DNA of 64,000 nucleotides from Comamonas sp. BIGb0124 (GTDB taxonomy: Bacteria > Pseudomonadota > Gammaproteobacteria > Burkholderiales > Burkholderiaceae_C): positions 124,001-188,000 of the forward strand of contig NZ_RJVF01000013.1 of NCBI RefSeq assembly GCF_003752175.1, written 5' to 3'. The notes under the pieces are model-generated. The model was not told the DNA's origin. It did not search any database and was given only the letters and a program-made list of their open reading frames with translations. This document shows positions 24,775 through 33,087 of the stretch, one piece after another; positions within the stretch are counted from its first letter, which is position 1; every line of letters starts with the position of its first letter. Made by a program: the position numbers and the translations under genes.

Positions 24775-25680
24775 ATGCATTCCTCTGAACGCTTGAAGGG
24801 TCTGGATGTGTTCGTGTCGGTCGTCGATGCCGGCAGTTTCACGGCGGCCTCCGAGCGGCTGAACCTGACCAACTCGGCGGTCGGCAAGGCGGTGGCGCGT
24901 CTTGAAGGACGGCTGGGTGTCCGGCTATTCGAGAGGACGACGCGACGCCTCTCCCTCACCGATGCAGGTCAGGCCTTTTACCGCACCTGCCAGCAGGTGC
25001 TGGGTGATCTCGAAGAGGCCGAGCATTCGCTGAAAGCCGAGGGCACGGCCCCGGTGGGCAAGCTGCGCATCGACTTGCCGGCTACGTATGGCCGCATGCG
25101 GGTGATGCCTCTGCTGCTTGAGTTCCTGAAGAAGTACCCCGGCGTGCAGCCGCACATCTCGTTCACGGATCGTTTTGTGGATCTGGTGGAAGACGGCATC
25201 GACCTGGCCGTGCGCATTGGAGGCAGCGACACCTGGCCAACGCCCATCGGCTACCGCTTCATCGGCCACGAACGTCGGGTTTTCTGTTGTTCCCCCGCGT
25301 ATCTGGCGTCCGCCGGCCCCATCGTGGGATTGGAGGCACTGCCCGCACGGGATGCCGTGGTCTACAAGCGCGCGGACGGATCGGCCAGTCCGTGGTTCAT
25401 CCGCCGAAACACGGGCCCGGTCGAACACTTCCACCCCCTGGCGCGGATGGCAGTCGGCAGTGCAGAGGCCCACGTCGAGGCCGTGGTCAGCGGGTTCGGT
25501 ATCGCTCAGCTCTCGACTTGGCTCATCGAAGACCGTCTGGCCAGCGGCGAGCTCGTGGAGGTGCTCCCCGCCCATGCGGTCGAGGGACTGCCGCTGTATC
25601 TGCTGTGGCTGCGCAGCCGGCAGCAATTGCCCAAGGTCGATGCGCTGCTCCAGCACCTGTCCGGCACGCTACAGGTGTGA
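24775..25680 (+). CDS. LysR-family transcriptional regulator
   Basis: A 301-aa regulator with the LysR winged helix at residues 5-65 (LDVFVSVVDAGSFTAASERLNLTNSAVGKAVARLEGRLGVRLFERTTRR) and a substrate-binding-type effector domain (KLRIDLPATYGRMRVMPLLLEFL...DGIDLAVRIG), of the AaeR/DmlR-like subgroup. It probably controls the MFS efflux gene 104 bases downstream on the same strand as well as itself. The effector is unknown. Confidence 0.92.
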   Translation: MHSSERLKGLDVFVSVVDAGSFTAASERLNLTNSAVGKAVARLEGRLGVRLFERTTRRLSLTDAGQAFYRTCQQVLGDLEEAEHSLKAEGTAPVGKLRIDLPATYGRMRVMPLLLEFLKKYPGVQPHISFTDRFVDLVEDGIDLAVRIGGSDTWPTPIGYRFIGHERRVFCCSPAYLASAGPIVGLEALPARDAVVYKRADGSASPWFIRRNTGPVEHFHPLARMAVGSAEAHVEAVVSGFGIAQLSTWLIEDRLASGELVEVLPAHAVEGLPLYLLWLRSRQQLPKVDALLQHLSGTLQV

Positions 25681-25784
25681 ATTGCGGAATCCCAGGCCAT
25701 ATTGAGAGGAAAAGTCATCCAACACTAGACCATGAGGAATCAATAAGCTTGCGTCTTTGTCTTCGATTTTCTGCAAGCTCTTCC

Positions 25785-26987
25785 ATGTCTTCGTCTTCAT
25801 CCCCGGCCCCTGCCAGCGACGCTGCGAGCCCGACCTCCAACAGCCAGGCGTCCATTCTCATCCTGGCAGTCGCGGCGTTTGTCATCGTCACGACCGAATT
25901 CCTCATGGTCGGCCTGCTGCCTGCGCTGGCCCGAGATCTCGCCGTGTCGGTCTCCACGGCGGGGCAACTGGTCACGCTGTTTGCGGTGGTGGTCATGGTC
26001 TTCGGTCCACCGCTGACGGCCTGGCTCGCGCACATCGAGCGCAAGCGCCTGTTCGTTGCCGTGGTCTTGCTGTTTGCGGCCTCGAACGCCTTGGCAGCCG
26101 TCGCGCCCAACATCTGGGTGCTGAGCCTGGCACGTATCGTTCCTGCCCTGGCGCTGCCGGTGTTCTGGGGCACGGCGAGCGAGACGGCCGCCCAGATGGC
26201 CGGTCCGGCGCGCGCCGGCAAAGCCGTGTCGATGGTGTACCTGGGCATCTCGGCAGCCATGCTGCTGGGCATTCCGCTAGGCACTCTTGCCGGCGATGCC
26301 ATCGGCTGGCGGGGCGCGTTCTGGGCACTGGCCATCATGTCGCTGTCGATCGCCTTGCTGCTGCACGTCTCGATGCCGACCCTGAAGGCCGGCAAGCGCG
26401 TGGCCATGGCAGAGCAGGCCCGCATCCTCCGTGATCCAACGTTCGTCGCCAACGTGCTGCTGTCGGTGGCGGTGTTTACCGCGATGTTCACGGGCTACAC
26501 CTACCTTGCCGAACTGCTCGAAAAGGCGGCGAACGTCCCTTCCGCACAGGTCGGATGGTGGCTGATGGGCTTCGGTGCCGTAGGCCTGATCGGCAATTGG
26601 CTGGGCGGCCTTGGGGTGGACCGCAAGCCGTTGGCCACGACCGCCTTGTTCAGCATGCTGCTCGCCGCCGGGATGACCGCCACGGTACTGCTTGCGCAGA
26701 TGCAAGCCGCCCTGGCGATCGCTCTGTGCGTCTGGGGCATCGCCAATACCGCGCTGTACCCGATCTGCCAGATTCGGGTGATGAAGTCGGCACCGCATGC
26801 ACAGGCGCTCGCTGGGACAATCAATGTTTCCGCGGCGAACGGTGGCGTCGCCATGGGTGCGGCCCTGGGCGGTGCCAGCATCCCCTGGTGGGGAATCGAG
26901 AGCGTGGGCCTGGTCGGAGCGGCCGTCGCGTTGGCTTCTGCGGTCGCGGCCTTGGTCATCGGCGTGTGGGCGCACAAGCGCCAGTGA
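25785..26987 (+). CDS. DHA1-family MFS efflux transporter
   Basis: 400 aa, 12 predicted membrane helices after a Ser/Ala/Pro-rich N-terminus of about 25 residues. VTTEFLMVGLLPALARDLAVSVSTAGQLVTLFAVVVMVFGPPLTAWLAHIERKR corresponds to helices 1-2 with the loop 2-3 motif, as in AraJ/YdhP/NepI-like exporters of sugars, purine analogues or drugs. It sits in the inner membrane and is proton-driven. The LysR gene upstream is the likely regulator. The ATG in TTCC-ATG-TCT is the first plausible start; the longer frame reads through the LysR gene. Confidence 0.88.
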   Translation: MSSSSSPAPASDAASPTSNSQASILILAVAAFVIVTTEFLMVGLLPALARDLAVSVSTAGQLVTLFAVVVMVFGPPLTAWLAHIERKRLFVAVVLLFAASNALAAVAPNIWVLSLARIVPALALPVFWGTASETAAQMAGPARAGKAVSMVYLGISAAMLLGIPLGTLAGDAIGWRGAFWALAIMSLSIALLLHVSMPTLKAGKRVAMAEQARILRDPTFVANVLLSVAVFTAMFTGYTYLAELLEKAANVPSAQVGWWLMGFGAVGLIGNWLGGLGVDRKPLATTALFSMLLAAGMTATVLLAQMQAALAIALCVWGIANTALYPICQIRVMKSAPHAQALAGTINVSAANGGVAMGAALGGASIPWWGIESVGLVGAAVALASAVAALVIGVWAHKRQ

Positions 26988-27202
26988 TCGAAGCCCTGGA
27001 GATCTCGCCAGGTGATGCGGCCCCCGCGTGCCGACGCATCGCCGAGGTCGGGATAACCTTGGCGAGCCATGACGACGCAGTTTGCCTGAACGCCCTGCCA
27101 GCAGCATCGCGCGCACGGCGGTAGACTTGACCGGATCGGCAGCTTGCACACGCGATAGCTGCTATATTTTGATTCACTCAACATACCCTTCGAGAGGATC
27201 GC

Positions 27203-28105
27203 ATGTCGATCAAATCCATTCTGAAATCCACCGTGGCGGCACTGGCGATCGTCACCGGGGGATCGGTCTTTGCACAGGGCACGCCCATCAACGCCGCGCA
27301 GTTCGACGCGCTGGTTGCGCAGGGCCCCGTGGCCAGCGCCTCGACCATTGCATCGAGCGCCTGGGCCAGCAAGATCAAGCAGGCTGGCGCGCTGCGCCTG
27401 GGCACGACGCAAACCGCGAATCTTTTCTCTCTGCTCGACGAAAAAGACGGCAAGATCCGCGGCTTCGACGCCGGCCTGGCCCAATTGCTCACGCGCTATA
27501 TCCTGGGCGATCAGTCCAAGTACCAGTTCACGCAGGTGACCTCGTCCACGCGCGAGCAGGTGCTGATCAACGACCAGGTGGACGTGGTGTTCGCCACCTA
27601 CTCCATCACCCCGGCCCGCGCCGAGAAGATCGCGTTCGCCGGTCCTTACTACGCATCGCAGGCGGGCGTGCTGGTCAAGGCCAGCAACAAGGAGATCCAG
27701 TCGTACAACGACCTGGCCGACAAGAAGGTCGCCACGCAGGCGGGCTCCACGGGGCCCGCGATCCTGGCGCAATATGCGCCCAAGGCGGTCGTCCAAGAGT
27801 TCCAGACGCACCAGGAGGCGCTCAACGGATTGCGCCAGGGACGCGTGGACGCCTACGTCACCGACCAGACGCTGCTGCTCAATGTGCTGAGCCTCGGCGG
27901 CAGCGAAGCGCGGCTGGCGGGCGCGCCCTTTGGCGCGCAAGACCCCTACGGCATCGGCCTGCCCAAGGGCTCGGACGGCGTGGCCTTCGTCAATGCCTTC
28001 CTGAAGAAGCTGGAAGCCGACGGCACCTGGGCCAAGCTGTGGACCGTGTCCATCGGACAGCGCACCGGCAGCACCGACGTTCCCACGCCGCCCTCCATCC
28101 CCTGA
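27203..28105 (+). CDS. Amino-acid-type ABC substrate-binding protein
   Basis: A 300-aa periplasmic protein. A signal peptide (KSTVAALAIVTGGSVFA, cleavage before Q) leads into a family-3 solute-binding fold: GALRLGTTQTANLFSLLDEKDGKIRGFDAGLAQLL, then ARAEKIAFAGPYYASQAGVLV and GRVDAYVTDQTLL. Relatives bind glutamate, aspartate or other polar amino acids. GAGAGGA precedes the ATG. Two permease genes follow at once, giving a single transcript. Confidence 0.9.
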   Translation: MSIKSILKSTVAALAIVTGGSVFAQGTPINAAQFDALVAQGPVASASTIASSAWASKIKQAGALRLGTTQTANLFSLLDEKDGKIRGFDAGLAQLLTRYILGDQSKYQFTQVTSSTREQVLINDQVDVVFATYSITPARAEKIAFAGPYYASQAGVLVKASNKEIQSYNDLADKKVATQAGSTGPAILAQYAPKAVVQEFQTHQEALNGLRQGRVDAYVTDQTLLLNVLSLGGSEARLAGAPFGAQDPYGIGLPKGSDGVAFVNAFLKKLEADGTWAKLWTVSIGQRTGSTDVPTPPSIP

Positions 28106-28108
28106 GCG

Positions 28109-28771
28109 ATGGACGAGGTCTCCCGGCTTCTGGCCAACTATGGGCCTGCCTTCGGGCAGGCCCTTTTGCTGACATGGAAGCTGACGATCGTGTCGTTTGT
28201 GCCCGGCTTCGTGCTGGGCGTGCTCGTGGCGCTGCTCCGGCTCCTGCCGCTGCCGCCGCTGCGTGGGGTCCTGACCGCTTATGTCGAAGTCTTTCGCAAC
28301 ATTCCCGGCGTGGCGCTGCTGATCTTCGTTGTATTCGCCTTGCCCGATCTCGATGTCCTGATCGACTATGAGCACAGCGTGATCCTGACGTTGACGCTGA
28401 TCTGCTCCGCGTTCACGGCAGATTACCTGCGCGCAGGCATCAACACCATCGACGGCCGCCAGATCGAGGCCGCGCTCAGCTTGGGCATGCGGCCCGTGCA
28501 GGTGATCTCTGCCGTGGTCTTGCCGCAGGCGCTGCGCTCGGTGGTGCAGCCGATGACCTCGCTGCTCATTGCGCTGATGTTGTCGACCTCGCTGGCGTCG
28601 CAGGTGCCGATTCCGGGGAGAGAACTCACCGCGCTGGTCGCCAAGATCGCCAACGACTCGGCCAGCGGCATTGCCGCGTTCGCCGTGGCGGCTGCGATGT
28701 ATGTGGTGACAGGCTTGCTCATCGCCTGGGCTGGCGCCACCTTGGACAAGAAGGCACGGATACTGCGATGA
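28109..28771 (+). CDS. Amino-acid ABC permease (HisM/GltK type), first subunit
   Basis: A 220-aa inner-membrane permease with about five helices and the EAA-type cytoplasmic loop (RQIEAALSLGMRPVQVISAVVLPQALRSV). It starts three bases after the binding-protein stop and overlaps the second permease by four bases. Together they form the heterodimeric channel of a polar amino-acid importer. An ATPase subunit is needed to drive it, but none lies in this unit. Confidence 0.9.
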   Translation: MDEVSRLLANYGPAFGQALLLTWKLTIVSFVPGFVLGVLVALLRLLPLPPLRGVLTAYVEVFRNIPGVALLIFVVFALPDLDVLIDYEHSVILTLTLICSAFTADYLRAGINTIDGRQIEAALSLGMRPVQVISAVVLPQALRSVVQPMTSLLIALMLSTSLASQVPIPGRELTALVAKIANDSASGIAAFAVAAAMYVVTGLLIAWAGATLDKKARILR

Positions 28772-29568
28772 GCCGTCCTCTCGAAGACATTCTGTTCGGT
28801 GCACCCAATCCCCAGACCCGCACCGTCATGCGGGCTGCGAGCGTGGCCGCTGCGGCCGTGCTGCTGCTGTTGGCTGCGGGCGTCGTGTACCGGTTCCATG
28901 CCGCAGGGCAGCTCGACGTCGCACTGTGGGAATTCTTCGCCCGGCCGACGACCTGGGCTTTCTTGGCCAAAGGCCTGCTCGGCACGCTGGCCTCGGCGGC
29001 GACGGCTGCCGTCATCGCGCTGACGCTCGGGCTGCTGCTGATGGTGGGCCGCCGGTCGCGGTTGCGGCTCGTGCGTTGGCCCAGCATCGCGGTCATCGAG
29101 TTCCTGCGGGGCACACCGACGCTGCTGCTGATCTATGTGTGTTTTCTGGTGCTGCCGTCGGTCGGGATGAAGCTGAGCACCTATTGGATGCTGACCTTGC
29201 CCGTCGGCCTCAGCACCGCCGCAGTGGTGGCCGAGGTGTACCGCGCGGGCGTGCTCGCCGTTCCCCGCGGGCAGACCGATGCGGCGCGCAGTGTGGGAAT
29301 GACCGAAGCGCAGGTTTTTTTCTCGATCGTCTTTCCGCAGGCGCTGCGCTACATCGTTCCGGCGCTGGTCGCGCAACTGGTCATCGTGGTCAAGGACACC
29401 ACCTTCGGCTACGTCGTCACCTATGGTGAACTCATGCAGAACGCCAAGGTGCTGGTCGCCAACTACAACTCGCTGGTGCCCGTGTACCTGGTCGTGGCGG
29501 TGCTTTATTGCCTCGTGAATTACGCGATATCCAGAGCGAGTAAACGGCTTGGACGGCCGATGCATTGA
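28768..29568 (+). CDS. Amino-acid ABC permease, second subunit
   Basis: A 266-aa permease, longer than its partner by an N-terminal extension and extra helix. The conserved stretch AVIEFLRGTPTLLLIYVCFLVLPSVG and the EAA loop TDAARSVGMTEAQVFFSIVFPQALRYIVPAL mark the HisM/GlnP family. The last gene of the cluster; the next gene is convergent, so the operon ends here without an ATP-binding protein. The ATPase must be encoded elsewhere or be shared. Confidence 0.9.
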   Translation: MSRPLEDILFGAPNPQTRTVMRAASVAAAAVLLLLAAGVVYRFHAAGQLDVALWEFFARPTTWAFLAKGLLGTLASAATAAVIALTLGLLLMVGRRSRLRLVRWPSIAVIEFLRGTPTLLLIYVCFLVLPSVGMKLSTYWMLTLPVGLSTAAVVAEVYRAGVLAVPRGQTDAARSVGMTEAQVFFSIVFPQALRYIVPALVAQLVIVVKDTTFGYVVTYGELMQNAKVLVANYNSLVPVYLVVAVLYCLVNYAISRASKRLGRPMH

Positions 29569-29697
29569 CCGTCGCCAGGATGCGCGCGGTTCGGTGACTC
29601 GGCGCCCTGGCAACGGCAAAAGCTGTCGACAAGATGGATGCTGGCCGGCAGGCGCAGGGACGATCCTGGGTCGAGCCGCGCTGCGCCTGCGGAAGCT

Positions 29698-30705
29698 TTA
29701 CTCCAGCGACAGGCCGGCTGCCTTGATCACTTCCTCGAAGCGTTTGCTCTCGGCGGCCATGAACACCTTGAACTCTTCGGGGGTCGGCGCGTACTGAACA
29801 TATCCAAATGTCTGGAATTTCTCTTTGACATCGGGTCCGGAAAGCGCGGCCTGCACATCGGTGCGCAGCTTTCTTTGCACTTCGGCCGGCGTTCCGGGGC
29901 GGACGGCAAATGCGTTCCAGCCCGTGACGAAATAGTTGGCCGGTCCTCCGGACTCTGCCACCGTGGGAACATTCTCGTAGCCCGGCAGACGCTCAGGCGC
30001 GGCGATCGCCAGCAGCCGAAGTTTGCCTGCTCGCACCATCGGTCCGGCGGTGCCGCTCGAGCCCAGCGCGAAGTCGAGTTCGCCATTGGCCACGCCTTGG
30101 TAGAGCTGGCTGGTTTCCTTGTAGATCACATGCTCCATTTTGGTCCCGGTCATTTTCTCGAGCAGGGCCGAGCCGAGATGGACGGGGTTGCCGACCGACC
30201 ATGAGCCGTAGTTCAACTTGCCGGGGTTGGCTTTTGCGGCGGCGATCAGATCGCCGACCGACTGATAGGGGCTGTTGACCGGGACGCACACAAAAAAATA
30301 CGTGCGGAACAACGGCGTGATGATTTCGAAATCCTTCTGGACATCGTAAGGCAGCTTCTTGAACAGATGGGGGTAAGCCGCGAGATGCACGTTGTCGAGC
30401 TGGATGATGTCGGTTCCATCCGTCGCGCCTTGCTTGAACGCCGCGATCGCGATGAAGCCATTGCCTCCGGGGCGGTTCTCGACGACGACCGATTGATTCC
30501 AGGTCCGAGAAAGCTTGTCGGCGACCAGTCGGGCGACGCCGTCCGGGCCTCCGCCCACCGGGAACGGATTGATGATCCTCACGGGCTTGACGGGCCAATT
30601 CGCCGAGCCCGATTGTGCAAAGGCGGGTGCTGCCACACCGGTTGCCAACAGCCCCATGGCCATGGCCAGGTGTCGACGCTTCATGTTCACGCTGTCATTC
30701 CTCAT
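29698..30705 (-). CDS. Bug-family tripartite tricarboxylate transporter receptor
   Basis: A 335-aa periplasmic binding protein. The signal peptide (LAMAMGLLATGVAAPAFA) is followed by WPVKPVRIINPFPVGGGPDGVARLVADKLS, the opening of Bordetella-uptake-gene (Bug/TctC) receptors, and by NRPGGNGFIA. These capture organic acids for TctAB. Betaproteobacteria carry many orphan Bug genes and this is one: no tctA/tctB lies next to it. I start at MRNDSVN, with GAGGGG upstream; a start seven codons later is possible. It is divergent from the tannase-family gene and shares its promoter region. Confidence 0.9.
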   Translation of the reverse strand: MRNDSVNMKRRHLAMAMGLLATGVAAPAFAQSGSANWPVKPVRIINPFPVGGGPDGVARLVADKLSRTWNQSVVVENRPGGNGFIAIAAFKQGATDGTDIIQLDNVHLAAYPHLFKKLPYDVQKDFEIITPLFRTYFFVCVPVNSPYQSVGDLIAAAKANPGKLNYGSWSVGNPVHLGSALLEKMTGTKMEHVIYKETSQLYQGVANGELDFALGSSGTAGPMVRAGKLRLLAIAAPERLPGYENVPTVAESGGPANYFVTGWNAFAVRPGTPAEVQRKLRTDVQAALSGPDVKEKFQTFGYVQYAPTPEEFKVFMAAESKRFEEVIKAAGLSLE

Positions 30706-30846
30706 AAAACCCCTCGTCAGTGATGTGTTTGTCGTGCGTTCCTCGGCCACCCCGGCCGAAGCGACGCCCGTGTCGTTGAGCTAGCGGAATGATGGAACAG
30801 GTGTGGGCTCTGGCGTCTACTGGTTACTACGGGAGTGGCGATTCTT

Positions 30847-30887
30847 ATTGCGCGATGAATAGACACATTGCGCGGTGATCGCGCAAT
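30847..30887. promoter_or_regulatory. Operator-like triple ATTGCGCG element
   Basis: Three copies of ATTGCGCG: 30847-30854 and 30867-30874 in direct orientation 20 bases apart, and an inverted copy at 30880-30887 that forms a perfect 8-bp palindrome arm pair with the second (5-base spacer). The site lies between the divergent Bug receptor and tannase-family genes. No regulator gene is adjacent. Confidence 0.6.
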
Positions 30888-30972
30888 CTTTCTGCAACGG
30901 GTGGTGCTAACCCCAATCGGAAAATCTTTTCCAAAAACAATCATCTGGGCTCCTTCACTTGGAGCTAGAACA

Positions 30973-32733
30973 ATGTCCGGAGACAAGAAAAAATTCAGCC
31001 CGCACCTGCTTGCCGCAGCCTGCGCCACCACGCTGTTGGTGGTCGCCTGCGGAGGAAGCGACAACGATGATTCAAGCGGCGAGACGCCTGTCAAACCGAC
31101 GGTCGGCGAGGCTGCATGCCATGCGCTGGCGGGCAAGAAGGTCGCCGCCACGGCATTCGGAGAGGCCTCTGGCGAGGCCTCCCTCGACAGCGCCGTGTTC
31201 ACCGTGGCGGTTGCCGATGCACAGAACACGGCAGGCACGGCCGTGGTTCAAGCGACACCCGACTATTGCAAGGTGCTGGCCACCATCAAACCCGTGGATC
31301 CGTCCGCTCCGTTGATCAACGTGCAAGTCAACCTGCCGAGCGCCTGGAACAACAAGTTTCTTCAGTTCGGTGGCAGCGGCTACAACGGCGCGCTGGTCAC
31401 CGGGCTCGATGGTGTTCGTCTGGCAGGCCCCGACACACCCCGCCCCATCACGCAGGGCTACATGACCGCGGGAACCGACTCCGGGCATCAGAATGCAACC
31501 GGCGTCGAAGCCCAGGCCTTTGCCCTCAATGCAGAGGCACTGCGCAACTTTGCCTATGCCTCGTACAACAAGACCCACGATCTGGCGGTCGAGGTTGCGC
31601 AGTTGTATTACGGCGCCAAACCCGGCACGACCTACTACATGGGCGGCTCGGAGGGGGGCCGCGAAGGCATGACCATGGCACAGCGCTATCCCGAGGACTA
31701 CGACGGCATCATCTCGATCGATCCGGTCATGAACTGGTCGGGTCTTCAGACTTTCGGCAACTACGTGGGAGGCGTGCTCCAGAGCAAACCTTCGGCGTGG
31801 CTGGGCACCAAAGTCCAACGGGTGCACGACACGGTGGTGGCGGCCTGCGACAAGCTCGATGGCCTGGCCGATGGCGTCATCAGCAACTACAACGCGTGCG
31901 GCGCCGTTGCACGACCTGCCCTCGAGGCGCTGCGTTGCTCCGACGGAAATGATTCGGGTGCGGCCTGCCTGTCGGACGCACAACTGGATGTGGTGCGTGC
32001 CGCGCACAGCGGTTACACATTCAACTTCCCCCTCGCCAACAACATGACCCAATACGCTGGCTTTGCGTATGGTGGCGAGGGACTGCCTTCGAACTGGAGC
32101 GCCTGGATGACCGGCTCCAAAGCGCCTGTGTTCAGCGCCGCGCCGAACGAAACGCGGGTGGGCAATCTTTTTGCCTATGGCAATGGCTACATCCGCTACT
32201 TCATCGCGCAAGACAAGGATTTCAACCCGCTGGGCTACAACCCCGACACGTACCGCTCTCGCGTCCAAGAAGTCTCGTCCATGATGGATGCAACCAACCC
32301 CGATCTGAGCCGTTTCTACGCCAGGGGTGGAAAATTGATCCTGCGCGAGAATCTGGCCGACACGGCCCAGAGCCCGAGAACAGGCCTCAACTACTGGGAT
32401 TCGGTCGTCTCGACCATGGGACGTGAGACGGTCGAGAAATTCTTCATCGCCTATGCCGCGACCGGCCTGCCCCACACCTCGCCTGGCATCGCGGCCGGTG
32501 CGCAAAACGCCCCGGCGTACGGCATCCCCGGTCAGCAGGATCTGCTGAGTCTTCTGGACAAATGGGTGAAAGAGGGCAGCAAACCGGCAGACAACCTGAC
32601 CCTGTCGTCTTATGAGCCCCTGCCCCCCTATGCCGTCAAGGCATCCAAGCCCATGTGCCGGTACCCCTCTTACCCCCAGTACGTCGCGGGCGACGTGGCG
32701 GTGGCGGCCAGCTATCGGTGCGCTTTGCAGTGA
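30973..32733 (+). CDS. Tannase/feruloyl-esterase family lipoprotein
   Basis: A 586-aa secreted serine esterase. The N-terminus is a lipoprotein signal (LLAAACATTLLVVAC with Cys as lipidation site), so it is anchored to the envelope. The catalytic elbow is GGSEGGREG, and the surrounding YYGAKPGTTYYMGGS and the cysteine pairs (CDKLDGLADGVISNYNAC) are typical of the tannase/feruloyl-esterase (DUF2920-unrelated) fold; C-terminal GYNPDTYR and YFIAQD follow family pattern. It should hydrolyse esters of plant phenolics. The divergent Bug receptor may take up the acid released. GGAG precedes the chosen ATG. Confidence 0.88.
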   Translation: MSGDKKKFSPHLLAAACATTLLVVACGGSDNDDSSGETPVKPTVGEAACHALAGKKVAATAFGEASGEASLDSAVFTVAVADAQNTAGTAVVQATPDYCKVLATIKPVDPSAPLINVQVNLPSAWNNKFLQFGGSGYNGALVTGLDGVRLAGPDTPRPITQGYMTAGTDSGHQNATGVEAQAFALNAEALRNFAYASYNKTHDLAVEVAQLYYGAKPGTTYYMGGSEGGREGMTMAQRYPEDYDGIISIDPVMNWSGLQTFGNYVGGVLQSKPSAWLGTKVQRVHDTVVAACDKLDGLADGVISNYNACGAVARPALEALRCSDGNDSGAACLSDAQLDVVRAAHSGYTFNFPLANNMTQYAGFAYGGEGLPSNWSAWMTGSKAPVFSAAPNETRVGNLFAYGNGYIRYFIAQDKDFNPLGYNPDTYRSRVQEVSSMMDATNPDLSRFYARGGKLILRENLADTAQSPRTGLNYWDSVVSTMGRETVEKFFIAYAATGLPHTSPGIAAGAQNAPAYGIPGQQDLLSLLDKWVKEGSKPADNLTLSSYEPLPPYAVKASKPMCRYPSYPQYVAGDVAVAASYRCALQ

Positions 32734-32752
32734 AAGGCACGCTGCGGACCTG

Positions 32753-32772
32753 ACGCATCACTGATGATGCGT
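32753..32772 (+). terminator. Hairpin just after the tannase-family gene
   Basis: An 8-bp perfect stem ACGCATCA/TGATGCGT with loop CTGA, 20 bases after the stop, followed by GGGTTTG. It is weaker than the next hairpin. Confidence 0.4.
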
Positions 32773-32848
32773 TGGGTTTGCGCGCAGTCCCGAGATGGAG
32801 GTGATGCCTCTCGGGGATGAAGAGTCGGCTTGGTGAGGCTGAAAATGG

Positions 32849-32882
32849 ACGCCCGGTGAGTAGCCTCATCGGGCGTTTGCAA
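32849..32882 (+). terminator. Strong terminator-like hairpin
   Basis: ACGCCCGGTGAG/CTCATCGGGCGT form 12 pairs (one G-U) around a TAGC loop, followed by TTGCAATTCT. It is well placed to end the tannase-family transcript before the AT-rich region preceding hxsB. Confidence 0.65.
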
Positions 32883-33087
32883 TTCTGTATAGGAATCTTT
32901 TCATCTTCACGAGATTGAATCCTATTTTCTTAAAAATCTAAATCCCCAATCCATCCTTACATCCTCCTGACAGTTGATGAACCTCGTGCGACAACGGGTG
33001 AGCACGAATACAGCTGTAGCCGATTCCATGTCAGGATGATTCAGTACAGGACAAACAAGTGTTTCAAACACGGGTCGGGAGGATGAG

